A program made the position numbers and the translations under genes. Shown one piece after another: positions 63,537-64,000 of a stretch of DNA of 64,000 nt. Source of the stretch: CAVXSP01 sp963764505 (lineage in GTDB: Bacteria; Acidobacteriota; Vicinamibacteria; Vicinamibacterales; SCN-69-37); NCBI GenBank assembly GCA_963764505.1, contig CAVXSP010000003.1, positions 62,001 through 126,000 of the forward strand. The letters are read 5' to 3'. Under the pieces are notes generated by a model. That model did not search any database. It had not been told where the DNA came from and was given only the letters and a program-made list of their open reading frames with translations. The number at the start of each line of letters is the position of its first letter. The first letter of the stretch is position 1.

Positions 63537-64000
63537 ACGTGCGCCGGCTCCCGGCGCGCCTCCTCCGCCAGGAACGCGTCGAGCGTCTTGTCGAGATCCT
63601 CGACGCCGTGCCGGTTGGTGAGATAGGCCGTGAATGGCTGGCCGTGGCGCGCCTGCGACAGCCAGCGGAGCGCGTCGGGATGCGGATTGCCGGCCCTGCC
63701 GTTGCCGGAGATCACGTATTGGTCGGCCGTGACGCCCTCGAAGAACTCCTGCGTCGTGCTGTGGCTGCTGCCGTGGTGCTGCACCTTGAGCAGGTCGAAA
63801 TGTGCGCGGCCCTGCTCGCTCAGCCCGGCCGCCTCCAGCGCGTCGAGGATGACATCGCCGCGCGCGTCGCCCGTCAGCAGCATGCGCTTGCGCGCGCCCG
63901 GCGCCACGTCGGCTTCCGCCAGGACGACGATGCTGGACATGTTCGGTACCGTGTTGTTGAGGTAGTCGGCCGTCTGCGCCGCCGGATCCGCGGGATGCGC
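63488..64000 (-). CDS. MBL-fold metallo-hydrolase, ComEC/Rec2-like (5' part outside window)
   Basis: The frame is open to the window end, so 170 C-terminal residues are seen. Motifs LLTGDARGD, FDLLKVQHHGSSHS and QYVISGNGRAGNPHPDALRWL are those of the C-terminal metallo-beta-lactamase domain of ComEC-like or stand-alone DNA-uptake-type hydrolases (Asp and HHG metal ligands). Without the N-terminus it cannot be said whether membrane domains are present. Its last 49 nt overlap the PEP-CTERM gene tail to tail. Confidence 0.85.
   Translation of the reverse strand, partial: AHPADPAAQTADYLNNTVPNMSSIVVLAEADVAPGARKRMLLTGDARGDVILDALEAAGLSEQGRAHFDLLKVQHHGSSHSTTQEFFEGVTADQYVISGNGRAGNPHPDALRWLSQARHGQPFTAYLTNRHGVEDLDKTLDAFLAEEARREPAHVYRFREDPALSITVEL

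Overview
The window is GC-rich, densely packed and free of phage or IS genes. Its content points to an Acidobacteriota genome, most like Vicinamibacteria (former subdivision 6): an ADOP-type ABC permease of about 820 residues, GMC oxidoreductase plus gluconate-dehydrogenase subunit 3, DUF1080 and DUF5916 proteins, PQQ dehydrogenase, many small c-type cytochromes and an alternative complex III. This assignment is an inference from gene content; there is no rRNA or other marker gene here.

Layout. 1-9.1 kb is a stress and envelope block: an outer-membrane barrel fragment, a MgtA-type P-ATPase with two coupled small genes, tiny membrane proteins (lmo0937 and DUF3185 types), YihY/BrkB, SYLF and YtxH proteins, a DksA/TraR zinc-finger protein and two paralogous Crp/Fnr regulators. 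9.4-21.5 kb is a sugar-oxidation and uptake block: Gluc_DH subunit 3 with GMC oxidoreductase, a haem-binding protein, an alpha-amylase-like Tat protein, a MOCOS-like class V aminotransferase, a beta-propeller, a DUF1080 (3-keto-disaccharide hydrolase type) protein, an AGE epimerase and a sodium:solute symporter. 21.4-25.1 kb holds a membrane hydrolase, a DUF5916 outer-membrane protein and a small hydrophilic protein. 25.4-31.7 kb is a Cus-like copper/silver efflux operon (Cys-rich secreted peptide, TolC-like, CusB, CusA). 31.7-35.3 kb is a PQQ dehydrogenase with di-haem cytochromes. 35.6-37.3 kb has two membrane proteins (one a cytochrome b561) and a double PARP-type zinc-finger protein.

37.4-46.1 kb is the most notable part: one minus-strand series of nine genes encoding a monohaem cytochrome, a complex III-like enzyme (pentahaem ActA, ActB split into Mo-like and FeS subunits, ActC, ActD), then a c4-type dihaem cytochrome, a Cyc2-like monohaem cytochrome-porin and a second c4-type cytochrome. 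It reads as a route between an outer-membrane redox site, periplasmic c4 carriers and the quinone pool; the direction of electron flow is not shown by sequence.

46.3-64 kb is mixed housekeeping and accessory: serine hydrolase, PilZ, DUF4396, aldo/keto reductase, ACT-domain malic enzyme translationally coupled to an ankyrin protein, metallophosphoesterase, CarS-like protein, MscL with a zinc ribbon, DUF763, ADOP permease, a RES/Xre toxin-antitoxin pair sharing an operator region with a divergent GNAT gene, a sugar isomerase, a PEP-CTERM protein and a partial MBL-fold hydrolase.

Five otherwise intact genes carry six single-base frameshifts. Every one is repaired by removing one G, and four of the six lie at GGTAC. 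This looks like a systematic sequencing or consensus error rather than gene decay. Short tandem-repeat arrays (periods 7, 9 and 12) sit at several gene junctions, and several genes have a near-consensus -10 box only 5-8 nt upstream of the start codon, suggesting leaderless mRNAs.
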